In this document: piece after piece, positions 1 to 9,659 of the stretch
Numbering within the stretch: position 1 is the first letter of the stretch
Layout: each line of letters opens with the position of its first letter
Source of the DNA: Bordetella parapertussis
GTDB taxonomy: Bacteria; Pseudomonadota; Gammaproteobacteria; Burkholderiales; Burkholderiaceae_C
Assembly: GCA_945888535.1 (NCBI GenBank)
Contig: CAMDAN010000022.1
Coordinates: 1-28,426 of the forward strand
Reading direction: 5' to 3'
DNA: 28,426 bases
Notes under the pieces: model-generated
Told to the model about the DNA's origin: nothing
Seen by the model: only the letters and a program-made list of their open reading frames with translations
Database searches by the model: none
Made by a program: the position numbers and the translations under genes

Positions 1-21
1 TATCTCAAATCGCCCGTATCA

Positions 22-48
22 TTAGCACTCTTACTAGACGAGTGCTAA
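22..48. promoter_or_regulatory. CIRCE operator (HrcA binding site) of groESL
   Basis: A perfect inverted repeat, TTAGCACTC, nine bases, GAGTGCTAA, matches the CIRCE consensus with no mismatch. CIRCE is the binding site of the heat-shock repressor HrcA and normally overlaps the groESL promoter, as its place 80 bases upstream of groES suggests here. The window begins 21 bases before it, so the -35 region cannot be seen. The bases just upstream (around 12-20) are only weakly like a sigma-32 -10 box. HrcA control is therefore well supported, while added sigma-32 control is open. Confidence 0.95.
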
Positions 49-128
49 CAGTCCCGTCGTTTAAGTTAATTGCGTCGACCCGGTGGGTCGGTGCTGTGTA
101 CCCTGTTTCAAACCCAAGGAGATTCCAC

Positions 129-422
129 ATGAAACTGCGCCCTCTGGCAGACCGCGTTATTGTTAAACGCGTTGAAAGCGAAACCAAAACCGCATCAGGT
201 ATTTTTATTCCTGACAACGCAGCTGAAAAGCCTGATCAAGGCGAAGTCCTTGCAGTTGGACCTGGCAAGCGCAACGACAAAGGCGAAATCGCCGCGTTGA
301 CAGTCAAAGTGGGTGACCGCGTTCTGTTTGGCAAATACAGCGGTCAGACCGTCAAGGTCGATGGCGACGAATTGTTGGTCATGAAAGAAGATGATCTCTT
401 CGCAGTGGTCGAAACCAAATAA
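129..422 (+). CDS. groES: Co-chaperonin GroES
   Basis: This encodes a 97-residue 10-kDa co-chaperonin that caps the GroEL ring as a heptamer and closes the folding chamber in the cytosol. The start [10 protein letters not shown], the mobile-loop stretch around residues 17-33 ([12 protein letters not shown]) and the end [10 protein letters not shown] are typical of proteobacterial GroES. The reading frame is open from base 42, but the ATG at 129 is chosen because it follows AAGGAG (115-120) and gives the family length. groEL begins 22 bases downstream, so the two form the usual bicistronic operon behind the CIRCE operator. Confidence 0.98.
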   Translation: MKLRPLADRVIVKRVESETKTASGIFIPDNAAEKPDQGEVLAVGPGKRNDKGEIAALTVKVGDRVLFGKYSGQTVKVDGDELLVMKEDDLFAVVETK

Positions 423-426
423 TTAA

Positions 427-2103
<1,677 letters not shown>

Positions 2104-2118
2104 TTTCCCTGCTGGTTT

Positions 2119-2190
2119 AGAAACCCTGAGGTTTCTCCCCACAAACAGAACCTCTGTAAGTGAAAGCTTGCAGGGGTTTTGTCCTTTTTG
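2119..2190 (+). terminator. Probable groESL terminator (imperfect)
   Basis: Nested complementary pieces lie between groEL and convergent ruvA. An outer AAACCCTG (2121-2128) can pair with CAGGGGTTT (2171-2179) with one bulge, and an inner GAGGTT (2128-2133) with AACCTC (2149-2154). A T-rich stretch follows (2177-2189). The loop is long and the stem imperfect, so this is a likely but not textbook intrinsic terminator. Confidence 0.45.
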
Positions 2191-2192
2191 GA

Positions 2193-2765
2193 TCAGCGAG
2201 CTAGGGACTTCAACGCCAATTTAATACCGTCACTGACGGCGATATCAGCGGGCAGCGCTTTGAGGGCCGATGCAGCCTCCTTGTCGTTGTAGCCCAGGGC
2301 TAAAAGTGCTTGCAAGATATCTGACTGGGCATGGTTGGCAGCGCCAAGAGGCGCGCCTAAATCTGCACCCAGCTTTCCTTTGAGCTCCAGTAACAATCTT
2401 TCAGCTGTTTTCTTGCCAATCCCAGGAACCTTGGTTAATCGACCCGCATCCTGAAGGGTAATAGCTTGTGATAAATCACCAACATCCATCCCAGACAATA
2501 TGGATAGTGCTGTGCGCGGCCCAACTCCAGAAATCTTAATCAGTTCACGAAAAGCAGCGCGCTCAGTGGGGGTTCCAAAGCCATACAAAATCTGGGCATC
2601 CTCCCTGACCACAAAGTGGATTAACAAAGTGACTTTTTGACCGTTGGCCGGTAGGTTGTAAAAAGTCCCCATGGGAACTTGAACCTCGTAACCTACACCG
2701 CCGCAATCAATCAGAATTTGTGGCGGATTTTTGTTGCAAAGAAGTCCTGTGAGTTGACCGATCAT
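2193..2765 (-). CDS. ruvA: Holliday junction branch migration protein RuvA
   Basis: This encodes a 190-residue protein that binds four-way DNA junctions as a tetramer and loads the RuvB motor in recombinational repair. The OB-fold N-terminus MIGQLTGLL, two helix-hairpin-helix motifs ([10 protein letters not shown] about 78-87, [10 protein letters not shown] about 113-122) and the C-terminal RuvB-contact domain (about 145-190) are all recognisable, and the length is usual. ruvC and ruvB are not adjacent here. The gene converges on groEL. Its start codon touches the first possible start of the divergent phoH frame, so both promoters must lie in the roughly 85 bases after 2765. Confidence 0.97.
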   Translation of the reverse strand: MIGQLTGLLCNKNPPQILIDCGGVGYEVQVPMGTFYNLPANGQKVTLLIHFVVREDAQILYGFGTPTERAAFRELIKISGVGPRTALSILSGMDVGDLSQAITLQDAGRLTKVPGIGKKTAERLLLELKGKLGADLGAPLGAANHAQSDILQALLALGYNDKEAASALKALPADIAVSDGIKLALKSLAR

Positions 2766-2850
2766 GGGTGTGCTTTCGTTTTTTATCTATCATGGGCAAT
2801 ACGTTGCAATCTTGCACTTTCAATATATTGCGCAAACCGGAATTATCAGC

Positions 2851-3894
2851 TTGATTTTCAGACACTTATTTTCACCGCTCAACAATACACGTTTATCCAA
2901 CTTGTGTGGCCCGACCGACCAACACTTGCGAGCGATTGAGGAGGCGCTTGGGGTGCGCATTGCCCACCGCCATGAGCAGTTCAAAGTGGACGGACCCAAA
3001 TTAAAAGCCCAGCGTGCGATGGACTTGTTGCAAGCCCTTTATGAAATAGCAGCCCGGTCTGTCCCTGAGGCAACCGTTCAACTGATGCTTTCTGGCGATG
3101 GCACTGTAGAAGCAAGCGATGGCCCCTCGCTCGCAACGCGACGTGCAGACCTCAAACCCAGAAGTATCAACCAGGCCCTGTACCTCGACAATATCGCAAG
3201 CCATGACATCACCCTTGGGATTGGTCCTGCGGGCACAGGAAAGACCTATTTGGCGGTCGCCGCGGCCGTGGATGCATTACAACGCAGCGCTGTGCAGCGT
3301 ATTGTGCTTACGCGGCCTGCAGTGGAAGCTGGTGAGCGCCTAGGGTTTTTGCCTGGCGACCTGAATCAAAAGGTAGATCCCTATTTGCGACCGCTGTACG
3401 ACGCCTTGTACGACTTGATGGGTTTTGAGCAGGTTCAGAAAGCGTTTGAACGGCAGGCGCTTGAAATCGCCCCGCTGGCATTTATGCGGGGACGCACCCT
3501 CAACAATGCGTTTGTGATTTTGGATGAAGCGCAAAACACAACGCCAGAGCAGATGAAAATGTTTTTAACCCGAATAGGCTTTGGGACACGGGCCGTGATC
3601 ACCGGCGATGTCAGTCAAATTGATTTGCCTAAAACGCAACTCAGTGGATTGATTGATGCCGAGCGCACCCTAAGGCGCGTTGATGGAATTGCAATCACGC
3701 GACTCACGAGTCAAGACATTGTTCGCCACCCTTTGGTTGCCCGAATTGTGGATGCCTATGACATGTCGCGGGCGCAAGAAGCAGAGCTAGCGGAAAATCG
3801 CTTGGGCACAACCAAGATCCCAGAGTCTGAGCCTAACCAATTGCGCAGTGGTTTGCCTAAAGTCCGTGCCCCTCGGACAAAATTAGTTCGATAA
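2851..3894 (+). CDS. phoH: PhoH family ATPase (PhoH/PhoL type)
   Basis: This encodes a cytosolic P-loop ATPase of the PhoH/YbeZ family, which in Proteobacteria is linked to RNA metabolism together with YbeY. Walker A is GPAGTGKT (about residues 125-132 from this start) and Walker B is FVILDEAQN. The frame is open from an ATG at 2764, but that start would overlap the ruvA start codon, and its first 29 residues (hydrophobic, IIS...) are unlike PhoH. The in-frame TTG at 2851 gives an N-terminus of the family type (xIFRHLFSPLNNTRLSNLCGP) and 347 residues. A weak GGA lies 10 bases before it. ybeY follows after 3 bases, the conserved phoH-ybeY arrangement. Confidence 0.93.
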   Translation: MIFRHLFSPLNNTRLSNLCGPTDQHLRAIEEALGVRIAHRHEQFKVDGPKLKAQRAMDLLQALYEIAARSVPEATVQLMLSGDGTVEASDGPSLATRRADLKPRSINQALYLDNIASHDITLGIGPAGTGKTYLAVAAAVDALQRSAVQRIVLTRPAVEAGERLGFLPGDLNQKVDPYLRPLYDALYDLMGFEQVQKAFERQALEIAPLAFMRGRTLNNAFVILDEAQNTTPEQMKMFLTRIGFGTRAVITGDVSQIDLPKTQLSGLIDAERTLRRVDGIAITRLTSQDIVRHPLVARIVDAYDMSRAQEAELAENRLGTTKIPESEPNQLRSGLPKVRAPRTKLVR

Positions 3895-3897
3895 GCC

Positions 3898-4350
3898 ATG
3901 CTTCCTCAACTTGTATTGTCTTTGCAGTTTGCAAGCCCAGAAAATTCCGCATTACACCGAAGCGCACTGCCGCGTCATAGGGTGGCGAAATGGGTTCGCC
4001 ATGCATTAGCGGTCGATGGGGAAATCACGGTTCGCATCGTCAATCTTGACGAGGGACGTAGCTTGAACCGTGAGTTTCGGCACAAAGACTACGCAACCAA
4101 CGTCCTGACATTCGATTATGCAAAAGAGCCCTCTGTATTGGCTGATTTGGTTTTATGCGCACCTGTTGTTGAACGTGAAGCCCTAGAACAAGGCAAGACC
4201 TTAAGCGCGCATTACGCGCATTTGGTGGTTCATGGTGTGTTGCATGCCCAAGGGTGGGACCATGAAACTTCAAAGAAGGACGCGGATGCGATGGAATCAC
4301 GCGAAATTGCCATATTGGCAAAACTTGGATTCGCCAATCCCTATGTTTAA
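3898..4350 (+). CDS. ybeY: Endoribonuclease / rRNA maturation factor YbeY
   Basis: This encodes a 150-residue metal-dependent endoribonuclease involved in 16S rRNA 3'-end maturation and ribosome quality control. The family signature H-x3-H-x5-H is complete (His112, His116, His122, within HGVLHAQGWDH), supplying the three zinc ligands. The conserved TNVLTF segment (about 67-72) is also present. The ATG lies 3 bases after the phoH stop, so the two are probably translated from one mRNA. In many bacteria an Mg/Co efflux CBS protein and Lnt follow, but here dtd converges 3 bases downstream instead. Confidence 0.96.
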   Translation: MLPQLVLSLQFASPENSALHRSALPRHRVAKWVRHALAVDGEITVRIVNLDEGRSLNREFRHKDYATNVLTFDYAKEPSVLADLVLCAPVVEREALEQGKTLSAHYAHLVVHGVLHAQGWDHETSKKDADAMESREIAILAKLGFANPYV

Positions 4351-4353
4351 ATC

Positions 4354-4809
4354 TTAGGTAATTCGCATGGGAATTGTCACGGGGCCGTCGTTTACCAATT
4401 CGACTTGCATGTCCGCAGCAAAAACGCCCGTTTGGACCTGGGGATGAACACCCTGGGCTTGCTGAACAAAATAGTCATAGAGTTTTCGCCCTTGAATCGG
4501 TTCTGCGGCGTTTTTAAAACTCGGACGATTGCCACCGCTGGTGTCCGCGGCTAAAGTAAATTGGCTCACGATCAGCAAGCCTGCGGGAGCACCTAAATTT
4601 TGGAGGTCTTGGAGACTGAGATTCATCTTGCTCTGGGCATCGCTAAAAATTCGCAACTTCAAAAGTTTTTGCAATAGTTTGTCGGCCTTGACTTCAGTGT
4701 CCCCATGCTCGGCACAAAACAAGATCAATAAACCGGTTCCAATCTGAGCAACCGTGTCGCCATCGATGCGAACGCTAGCGCGAAGAACCCGTTGAACCAG
4801 TGCCTGCAC
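4354..4809 (-). CDS. dtd: D-aminoacyl-tRNA deacylase
   Basis: This encodes a 151-residue cytosolic enzyme that hydrolyses D-amino acids (and glycine on tRNA-Ala) wrongly attached to tRNA. Both active-site signatures are visible: SQFTLAAD (about residues 81-88) and the cross-subunit GP motif in NDGPVTIP near the C-terminus. Length is typical. The gene starts at the base next to the tyrS stop, so tyrS-dtd is almost certainly one transcript. This is functionally apt, because D-Tyr-tRNA made by TyrRS is the classic Dtd substrate. It converges on ybeY with a 3-base gap and no visible terminator. Confidence 0.97.
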   Translation of the reverse strand: MQALVQRVLRASVRIDGDTVAQIGTGLLILFCAEHGDTEVKADKLLQKLLKLRIFSDAQSKMNLSLQDLQNLGAPAGLLIVSQFTLAADTSGGNRPSFKNAAEPIQGRKLYDYFVQQAQGVHPQVQTGVFAADMQVELVNDGPVTIPMRIT

Positions 4810-6054
4810 TTAAGCCAAGGTAACGCGCATGAACTTGCGCTTACCTACCTGCATTACATAGGTTCCCGCACCAAGCTTCAAACCCTTGTCAGTTATAACG
4901 CGACTGTCAACGCGCACGCCGCCTCCGTCAATCAAACGATTTCCTTCGCCGCTCGAGGCAACCAGTCCCGTCTGTTTAAGGATGGCTGCAATCCCTAAGC
5001 CGCTCCCGCCTGCGTCCAAGGGTAGTGAAATTTCCTCAATGGTTTCTGGAATCCCGCCTTTGCTGCGGTTGATAAAGTCTTGCTCAGCCGCATCGGCGGC
5101 AGCAGCGGAGTGAAATCGCGCGGTAATTTCTTTAGCCAGTGCTACCTTGGCTTCTTTGGGGTTACGCCCGGCGTTGACTTCTGCTTTAAGTGTCGCAATA
5201 AACGACTCTGACTTAAAGCTCAACAAGGTATACCAACGCCACATCAACGCATCGGAAATACTCAATACCTTGGCAAACATGGTGTTGGGCGCTTCGGAAA
5301 TGCCGATGTAGTTGTTTTTACTCTTAGACATTTTTTCAACGCCGTCCAAGCCTTCTAAAAGCGGCATGGTCAAAATACATTGCGGCTCTTGGCCATACTC
5401 AGCTTGCAGTTGACGGCCCACCAGGAGGTTGAATTTTTGATCGGTTCCGCCAAGCTCGAGGTCGCTATGAAGGGCCACACTGTCATAACCTTGCATCAAA
5501 GGGTATAAAAATTCGTGAACGCTGATGGATTGGCCCGCTTTAAAGCGGTCATGGAAGTCATTGCGTTCCATCATGCGCGCTACGGTGTAGCGCGAAGCCA
5601 GAGCGATCATTCCGCGTGCGCCTAAGGGATCACTCCATTCGCTGTTGTAGCGAATTTCGGTTTTGGTTGGGTCAAGGACCAAGGAGGCTTGTTTGTAATA
5701 AGTTTCAGCGTTGACTTTGATTTGCTCTGCTGTGAGGGGTGGACGCGTGGTGTTTCGCCCTGAGGGGTCGCCGATCATGCTTGTAAAGTCACCAATCAAA
5801 AAAATGACGGTATGGCCTAAATCTTGGAGTTGGCGCATTTTATTGAGAACCACCGTATGGCCCACATGGATGTCCGGCGCGGTGGGGTCCAGGCCGAGTT
5901 TGATGCGTAAAGGTTTACCAGTCGCTTCGGATCGCACCAGCTTTTTAACCCACTCGTCTTGCGGGATGAGCTCGTCACAACCCCGCAAAGACACGGCTAA
6001 AGCCTCTTTGACGGCATCAGAGACAGAAGATAAGGGGTCAGAGGCTTGATTCAT
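4810..6054 (-). CDS. tyrS: Tyrosyl-tRNA synthetase
   Basis: This encodes a 414-residue class I aminoacyl-tRNA synthetase that charges tRNA-Tyr. The HIGH-type signature is HVGH (63-66), KMSKS is intact at 241-245, and the C-terminal S4 RNA-binding domain (about 350-414, SSGEGNRLIDGGGVRVD) is present. The roughly 400-residue length and the HVGHTVVL form suggest the TyrZ-like subgroup rather than the E. coli TyrS subgroup. It is directly followed by dtd and diverges from the M23 peptidase gene across a 154-base intergenic region. Confidence 0.97.
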   Translation of the reverse strand: MNQASDPLSSVSDAVKEALAVSLRGCDELIPQDEWVKKLVRSEATGKPLRIKLGLDPTAPDIHVGHTVVLNKMRQLQDLGHTVIFLIGDFTSMIGDPSGRNTTRPPLTAEQIKVNAETYYKQASLVLDPTKTEIRYNSEWSDPLGARGMIALASRYTVARMMERNDFHDRFKAGQSISVHEFLYPLMQGYDSVALHSDLELGGTDQKFNLLVGRQLQAEYGQEPQCILTMPLLEGLDGVEKMSKSKNNYIGISEAPNTMFAKVLSISDALMWRWYTLLSFKSESFIATLKAEVNAGRNPKEAKVALAKEITARFHSAAAADAAEQDFINRSKGGIPETIEEISLPLDAGGSGLGIAAILKQTGLVASSGEGNRLIDGGGVRVDSRVITDKGLKLGAGTYVMQVGKRKFMRVTLA

Positions 6055-6120
6055 AACGGGTTTTTCTAAGATCCAAAGGGTAAGCCCTATATACTTCAGC
6101 CCCTCTCATGCGAAAATTGT

Positions 6121-6184
6121 GGGCTGTGCGACTGATTTTAGTCCCGGCCCAGTCGCAGCCCGGAGCCCCTCACATTTAATGTGA
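6121..6184 (+). other. Two stem-loops in the leader of the M23 peptidase gene
   Basis: The first stem pairs GGGCTG (6121-6126) plus CGACTG (6129-6134) with CAGTCGCAGCCC (6150-6161): twelve pairs, a two-base bulge and a 15-base loop. The second is the perfect TCACAT-TTA-ATGTGA (6170-6184). The ribosome site GGAG (6198-6201) follows. No T-run comes after either stem, so these are not ordinary terminators. They may be leader structures, or the second may be an operator. Transcription start is unknown. Confidence 0.5.
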
Positions 6185-6208
6185 CGCCCGATCTTACGGA
6201 GCCCTATT

Positions 6209-7594
6209 TTGGTAGATGGATTGTTAACTGTTGTGCGAAGTGCAATGGGCTATGTAGCCCGTGTTGCCAAGAACCACCCTCGGCGGATCGCCGCAGGAAT
6301 GGCGTCGCTATTGCTCGCGGGAACAGGCCTGTCCTATGCTGTCGCAACATTGGCCCCTGATGCAAACAAGTTACCCAAACGTACCGTCGTTGAAACGGTT
6401 GATACTTTAGCGCTTGCGCCGCAATCCGATGCGTTAGCCCAGCAAGCTTTCAGGTTGTATCGAACCGATCAAACCCGCAGTGCAGACACCGTAGATGCAC
6501 TGTTAAAACGTTTAGGAATTTCGGACCCCAATGCCGCAGCCTTTTTGCGAAAAGATCCTTTAGCACAGCAGCATTTACTGGGTCGCGTGGGAAGAAATGT
6601 CAGTGCAGAGGCTGATGCCAACAGTGCGTTGGTCAGCTTGACTGTTCGCTGGAGCCCTGAAGACGACGGTAAATTCAAGCGCCTAAGCATCCAACAAACC
6701 CCAGCAGGCTTGCGATCAAAGCTCGAAACCTTACCACTGAGCGCAAGCACCCGTTTGGCCAGCGGGACCATTCAGTCTTCTTTGTTCGCAGCAACCGATG
6801 AGGCGCAAATTCCAGATGCAATTGCCGTTCAAGTTGCAGAAATTTTTTCCGGTGATATCGACTTTCACCGAGCTTTACGAAAAGGCGACCGTTTTTCAGT
6901 GGTGTACGAAACACTGGAAGGCGATGGAGAACCCTTGCGGGCAGGCCGAGTCATCAGCGCCGAATTCTTCAATGCAGGGAAAACCTACCAAGCCGTTTGG
7001 TTTCAAGAGGCTTTAGGCCAAAGCACATCTTCAGCTACACACTCTTTGACCAAAGGGGGCTATTACACGCTCGCGGGAGAGAGTCTGCGCCGTGCATTTC
7101 TGGCTTCTCCCATGGCCTTTTCCCGGGTTACCAGTGGCTTCAAGATGCGTTTCCATCCGATTTTGCAGACATGGCGTGCCCATTTGGGCGTGGATTACGG
7201 TGCGGCAACCGGAACTCCTGTTCGAACGGTGGGAGATGGAGTCGTGGATTTTGCGGGGGTCCAAAATGGTTTTGGTAACGTGGTCATAGTGAAACACAGC
7301 GGCAGCCACACCACGGTGTACGCGCATTTAAGCCGTATCAACGTCAAGAGAGGTCAAAACGTAAGCCAAGGACAAAACGTGGGCTTGGTAGGGTCCACAG
7401 GATGGGCCACTGGCCCCCATTTGCATTTCGAGTTCAGGGTCAATGGCGCGCACAAAGACCCGTTAACCCTCGCTCGCCAAAGCGCCCCCGTGCCGGTGAG
7501 CGCCTCTGTAAAGCCGCAGTTTGACAAAGTAGCACAGTTGGCGCGCTCTCAGCTTAACGCAGCAGCGCTATTGCAAATCGGCAACGTCCAGTAA
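6209..7594 (+). CDS. M23 family metallopeptidase (LytM/MepM-like)
   Basis: This encodes a 461-residue probable peptidoglycan endopeptidase. One transmembrane or signal-anchor helix lies at about residues 28-49 and would place the rest in the periplasm. The middle (about 90-290) resembles the OapA/MepM-type N-terminal region, and the C-terminal domain has zinc and catalytic residues H325-x3-D329 (HLGVD) and H404/H406 in GPHLHFEF, so it looks active. The start is a TTG at 6209, 7 bases after GGAG. The alternative ATG at 6245 lacks such a site. anmK follows 22 bases downstream. The exact cleavage (likely D,D-cross-bridges, as for MepM) is inferred from the family. Confidence 0.93.
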   Translation: MVDGLLTVVRSAMGYVARVAKNHPRRIAAGMASLLLAGTGLSYAVATLAPDANKLPKRTVVETVDTLALAPQSDALAQQAFRLYRTDQTRSADTVDALLKRLGISDPNAAAFLRKDPLAQQHLLGRVGRNVSAEADANSALVSLTVRWSPEDDGKFKRLSIQQTPAGLRSKLETLPLSASTRLASGTIQSSLFAATDEAQIPDAIAVQVAEIFSGDIDFHRALRKGDRFSVVYETLEGDGEPLRAGRVISAEFFNAGKTYQAVWFQEALGQSTSSATHSLTKGGYYTLAGESLRRAFLASPMAFSRVTSGFKMRFHPILQTWRAHLGVDYGAATGTPVRTVGDGVVDFAGVQNGFGNVVIVKHSGSHTTVYAHLSRINVKRGQNVSQGQNVGLVGSTGWATGPHLHFEFRVNGAHKDPLTLARQSAPVPVSASVKPQFDKVAQLARSQLNAAALLQIGNVQ

Positions 7595-7616
7595 ACCGCA
7601 CAAGGCCTCGTTGTTC

Positions 7617-8750
7617 ATGTCCGAATGGTTTATTGGACTCATGTCGGGGACCTCGTTAGACGGTGTCGATGGCGTTTTGGTGCGAAGTACAGACGGACAT
7701 ATTCCAATCGAAGTCATAGGCCATGCCAGCCGCGCAATTGCGCCCGCCTTGAGGGAGGAATTTTTAAGCCTCAATTCGGAAGGGCCCAACGAAATTCACC
7801 GTGGTGCTTTAGCCGCCAATGCCCTGGTCCGTATTTATGCGGATGTCGTATCCGAGTTGCTAGCAACCCACCACTTGCCCGCTAATGCGGTTCGCGCTAT
7901 CGGTGCCCATGGCCAAACGGTGCGGCACCGCCCGCAAGCATTTGATTCCATCGGTTACACCATCCAACTCAACCAGCCCGCGTTGTTGGCTGAGTGGTGC
8001 GGGATTGACGTGGTGGCCGATTTTCGCAGCCGAGACCTAGCCGCAGGCGGTCAAGGCGCTCCTCTGGTCCCGCCCTTTCACCGCGCATTTTTTGGCCATC
8101 CAACCCAAGCGCGGGCCATTCTTAATATCGGTGGAATCTCCAATATCACACTGGTGCCTGCTTCCAATAGCGTACAAGCCCAAGGGCCTCTGTTGGGTTT
8201 TGACTGCGGGCCGGGAAATGCATTGATGGACACGTGGTGCCATTTGCATACCGGCGCAACGTTCGATGACCGGGGTCAATGGGGTGCCCAAGGCGCTGTA
8301 AGTCAGGCGCTACTGGCTCGGCTGCAAGATGACGCGTTTTTTAAGAAGTCTCCACCCAAAAGTACCGGACGAGACCTTTTCAATGGGGATTGGTTGAATG
8401 CCCGGTTACAAGGCTTTGAGAACTTGCCTGCGAAAGACGTTCAAGCGACCTTGATGGATTTAACGGCCTGGGCTTGTGTTGAAGGGATGCGCTCAACGCC
8501 GTTGGTCTGTGAAACCTTGGTGGTGTGTGGCGGCGGTGCGTTTAATTTGGCTTTGATGGAACGCTTGCAGGCAATGGCGCAGGACGTCCATGTTTGCAAT
8601 TCTCAAGCACTAGGTATTGAACTGCATCTTGTTGAAGCCTGTGCGTTTGCCTGGTTGGCACAACAAACGATTCAGCGCAAACCTGCGAGTGTTCCTAGTG
8701 TCACAGGCGCAAAGGGCGCTCGTATTTTGGGCGCTATTTACCTCGCCTGA
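7617..8750 (+). CDS. anmK: Anhydro-N-acetylmuramic acid kinase
   Basis: This encodes a 377-residue sugar kinase of the ASKHA fold. It opens and phosphorylates 1,6-anhydro-MurNAc from wall turnover to MurNAc-6-phosphate in the cytosol. Diagnostic segments are the N-terminal GLMSGTSLDGVD (phosphate-1 loop), AHGQTVRHRP, NIGGISNIT, FDCGPGN and VVCGGGAFN. The ATG at 7617 is preferred over a TTG six bases upstream because MSEWFIGLMSGTS is the usual N-terminus and an AAGG lies near 7602-7605. Its place directly after a wall hydrolase fits peptidoglycan recycling. It converges on erpA. Confidence 0.96.
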   Translation: MSEWFIGLMSGTSLDGVDGVLVRSTDGHIPIEVIGHASRAIAPALREEFLSLNSEGPNEIHRGALAANALVRIYADVVSELLATHHLPANAVRAIGAHGQTVRHRPQAFDSIGYTIQLNQPALLAEWCGIDVVADFRSRDLAAGGQGAPLVPPFHRAFFGHPTQARAILNIGGISNITLVPASNSVQAQGPLLGFDCGPGNALMDTWCHLHTGATFDDRGQWGAQGAVSQALLARLQDDAFFKKSPPKSTGRDLFNGDWLNARLQGFENLPAKDVQATLMDLTAWACVEGMRSTPLVCETLVVCGGGAFNLALMERLQAMAQDVHVCNSQALGIELHLVEACAFAWLAQQTIQRKPASVPSVTGAKGARILGAIYLA

Positions 8751-8759
8751 TAGTAGCGA

Positions 8760-8794
8760 GGGCTATGGGCTATGGGCTAAGGGCTAAGGTCTAG
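8760..8794. repeat. Short tandem repeat, 7-base unit GGGCTAT/GGGCTAA
   Basis: Two GGGCTAT units (8760-8773) are followed by two GGGCTAA units (8774-8787) and a decayed fifth, GGTCTAG (8788-8794). The array fills the gap between the convergent genes anmK and erpA. The erpA stop codon (8791-8793 on the minus strand) lies within the decayed fifth unit. Confidence 0.85.
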
Positions 8795-9156
8795 GTCGAG
8801 AAAGACGATCCGCAACCACAGGTCGTCGTGGCATTGGGATTTTTGATCACGAACTGCGCGCCTTGCAAATCTTCTTTGTAATCAATTTCTGCGCCCACCA
8901 AGTATTGGTAGCTCATGGCGTCAATCAATAAGGACACGCCATTTTTGGTCATGGTCGTGTCGTCCTCATTGGTGATTTCGTCAAAAGTAAAGCCGTACTG
9001 GAATCCTGAGCATCCACCGCCCTGAACGAAAACCCGAAGTTTCAAGTCCGTGTTGCCTTCTTCGGCAATCAGGTCGGCTACTTTGGCCGCCGCGCTATCG
9101 GTGAACAAAATGGGGGCCGGCATTTCAGTGGGGATGGATTCAGCTACTGCGCTCAT
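8791..9156 (-). CDS. erpA: Iron-sulfur cluster insertion protein ErpA
   Basis: This encodes a 121-residue A-type carrier that passes Fe-S clusters to target enzymes. The three conserved ligand cysteines are present: Cys49 in GGGCSGF, and Cys113 and Cys115 in TCGCGSSF. ErpA is preferred over IscA because the gene stands alone, away from isc genes, and its neighbours match the usual Burkholderiales erpA location. It is the last gene of a minus-strand series (coiled-coil membrane protein, bactofilin, erpA) and lies 64 bases after bactofilin. I saw no IscR box in that gap, although a separate promoter there is possible. Confidence 0.94.
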   Translation of the reverse strand: MSAVAESIPTEMPAPILFTDSAAAKVADLIAEEGNTDLKLRVFVQGGGCSGFQYGFTFDEITNEDDTTMTKNGVSLLIDAMSYQYLVGAEIDYKEDLQGAQFVIKNPNATTTCGCGSSFST

Positions 9157-9220
9157 GGTGTAGTTCCGACAAAATAGATGTGTAAATCAGGATAGTACAG
9201 CAATTTGCTCGGATATTCAT

Positions 9221-9616
9221 TTATGCGGGATTTGACTCTACTGCCAGTATGGGTTTTCCCTCTTCGCCGATCAAAGGTGTGAGGCGACCATTGACCAGGG
9301 CTCCTTGGTGAAGTTCTAAAGACCCATACTGAACGTCACCTTCAATCCGCGCACTCGGTTGAACTTCTAACATCAGCCGAGCCATGACGTTGCCTTGAAT
9401 ACGGCCGTTCACAATGATGTGGTCCGCGCTCACAGAGCCGACGACAACAGCGAACTCAGAAATCACCAGAATGCTGGGATTGGAGTTATTGGGATGGATA
9501 TTTCCAATAATTTCACACTCGACCCGCAAGCCGTCGGAATAAAAGATGTCGCCGCTGACGCGCGCCCCTTCGGCAATCAGGCTTCTCAGCGGGGGTTGTT
9601 TTTTCTTGTTGAACAT
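9221..9616 (-). CDS. Bactofilin family protein
   Basis: This encodes a 131-residue polymer-forming cytoskeletal protein (bactofilin, DUF583). It has the usual short disordered head (MFNKKKQPPL) followed by beta-helix-like repeats with regular hydrophobic and Gly spacing (residues about 12-115, such as GARVSGDIFY, IIVNGRIQGNV, ARIEGDVQYG). Bactofilins form non-nucleotide filaments on the inner membrane and often position peptidoglycan enzymes or determine shape. It lies 43 bases after a gene for a TM/coiled-coil protein and 64 bases before erpA. An M23 peptidase, a common bactofilin partner in other bacteria, is about 2 kb away on the other strand. Confidence 0.92.
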   Translation of the reverse strand: MFNKKKQPPLRSLIAEGARVSGDIFYSDGLRVECEIIGNIHPNNSNPSILVISEFAVVVGSVSADHIIVNGRIQGNVMARLMLEVQPSARIEGDVQYGSLELHQGALVNGRLTPLIGEEGKPILAVESNPA

Positions 9617-9659
9617 GTTGATCCTCGCAAATTACGTAAAAAGCAGGCCCTCTCACGGG

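Noticed and set aside
6030..6043. GGGGTCAGAG within the start of tyrS, like the uvrA repeats
   Set aside because: Similarity stops after ten bases, and the encoded N-terminus (SDPLSS) is ordinary variable sequence; probably chance.
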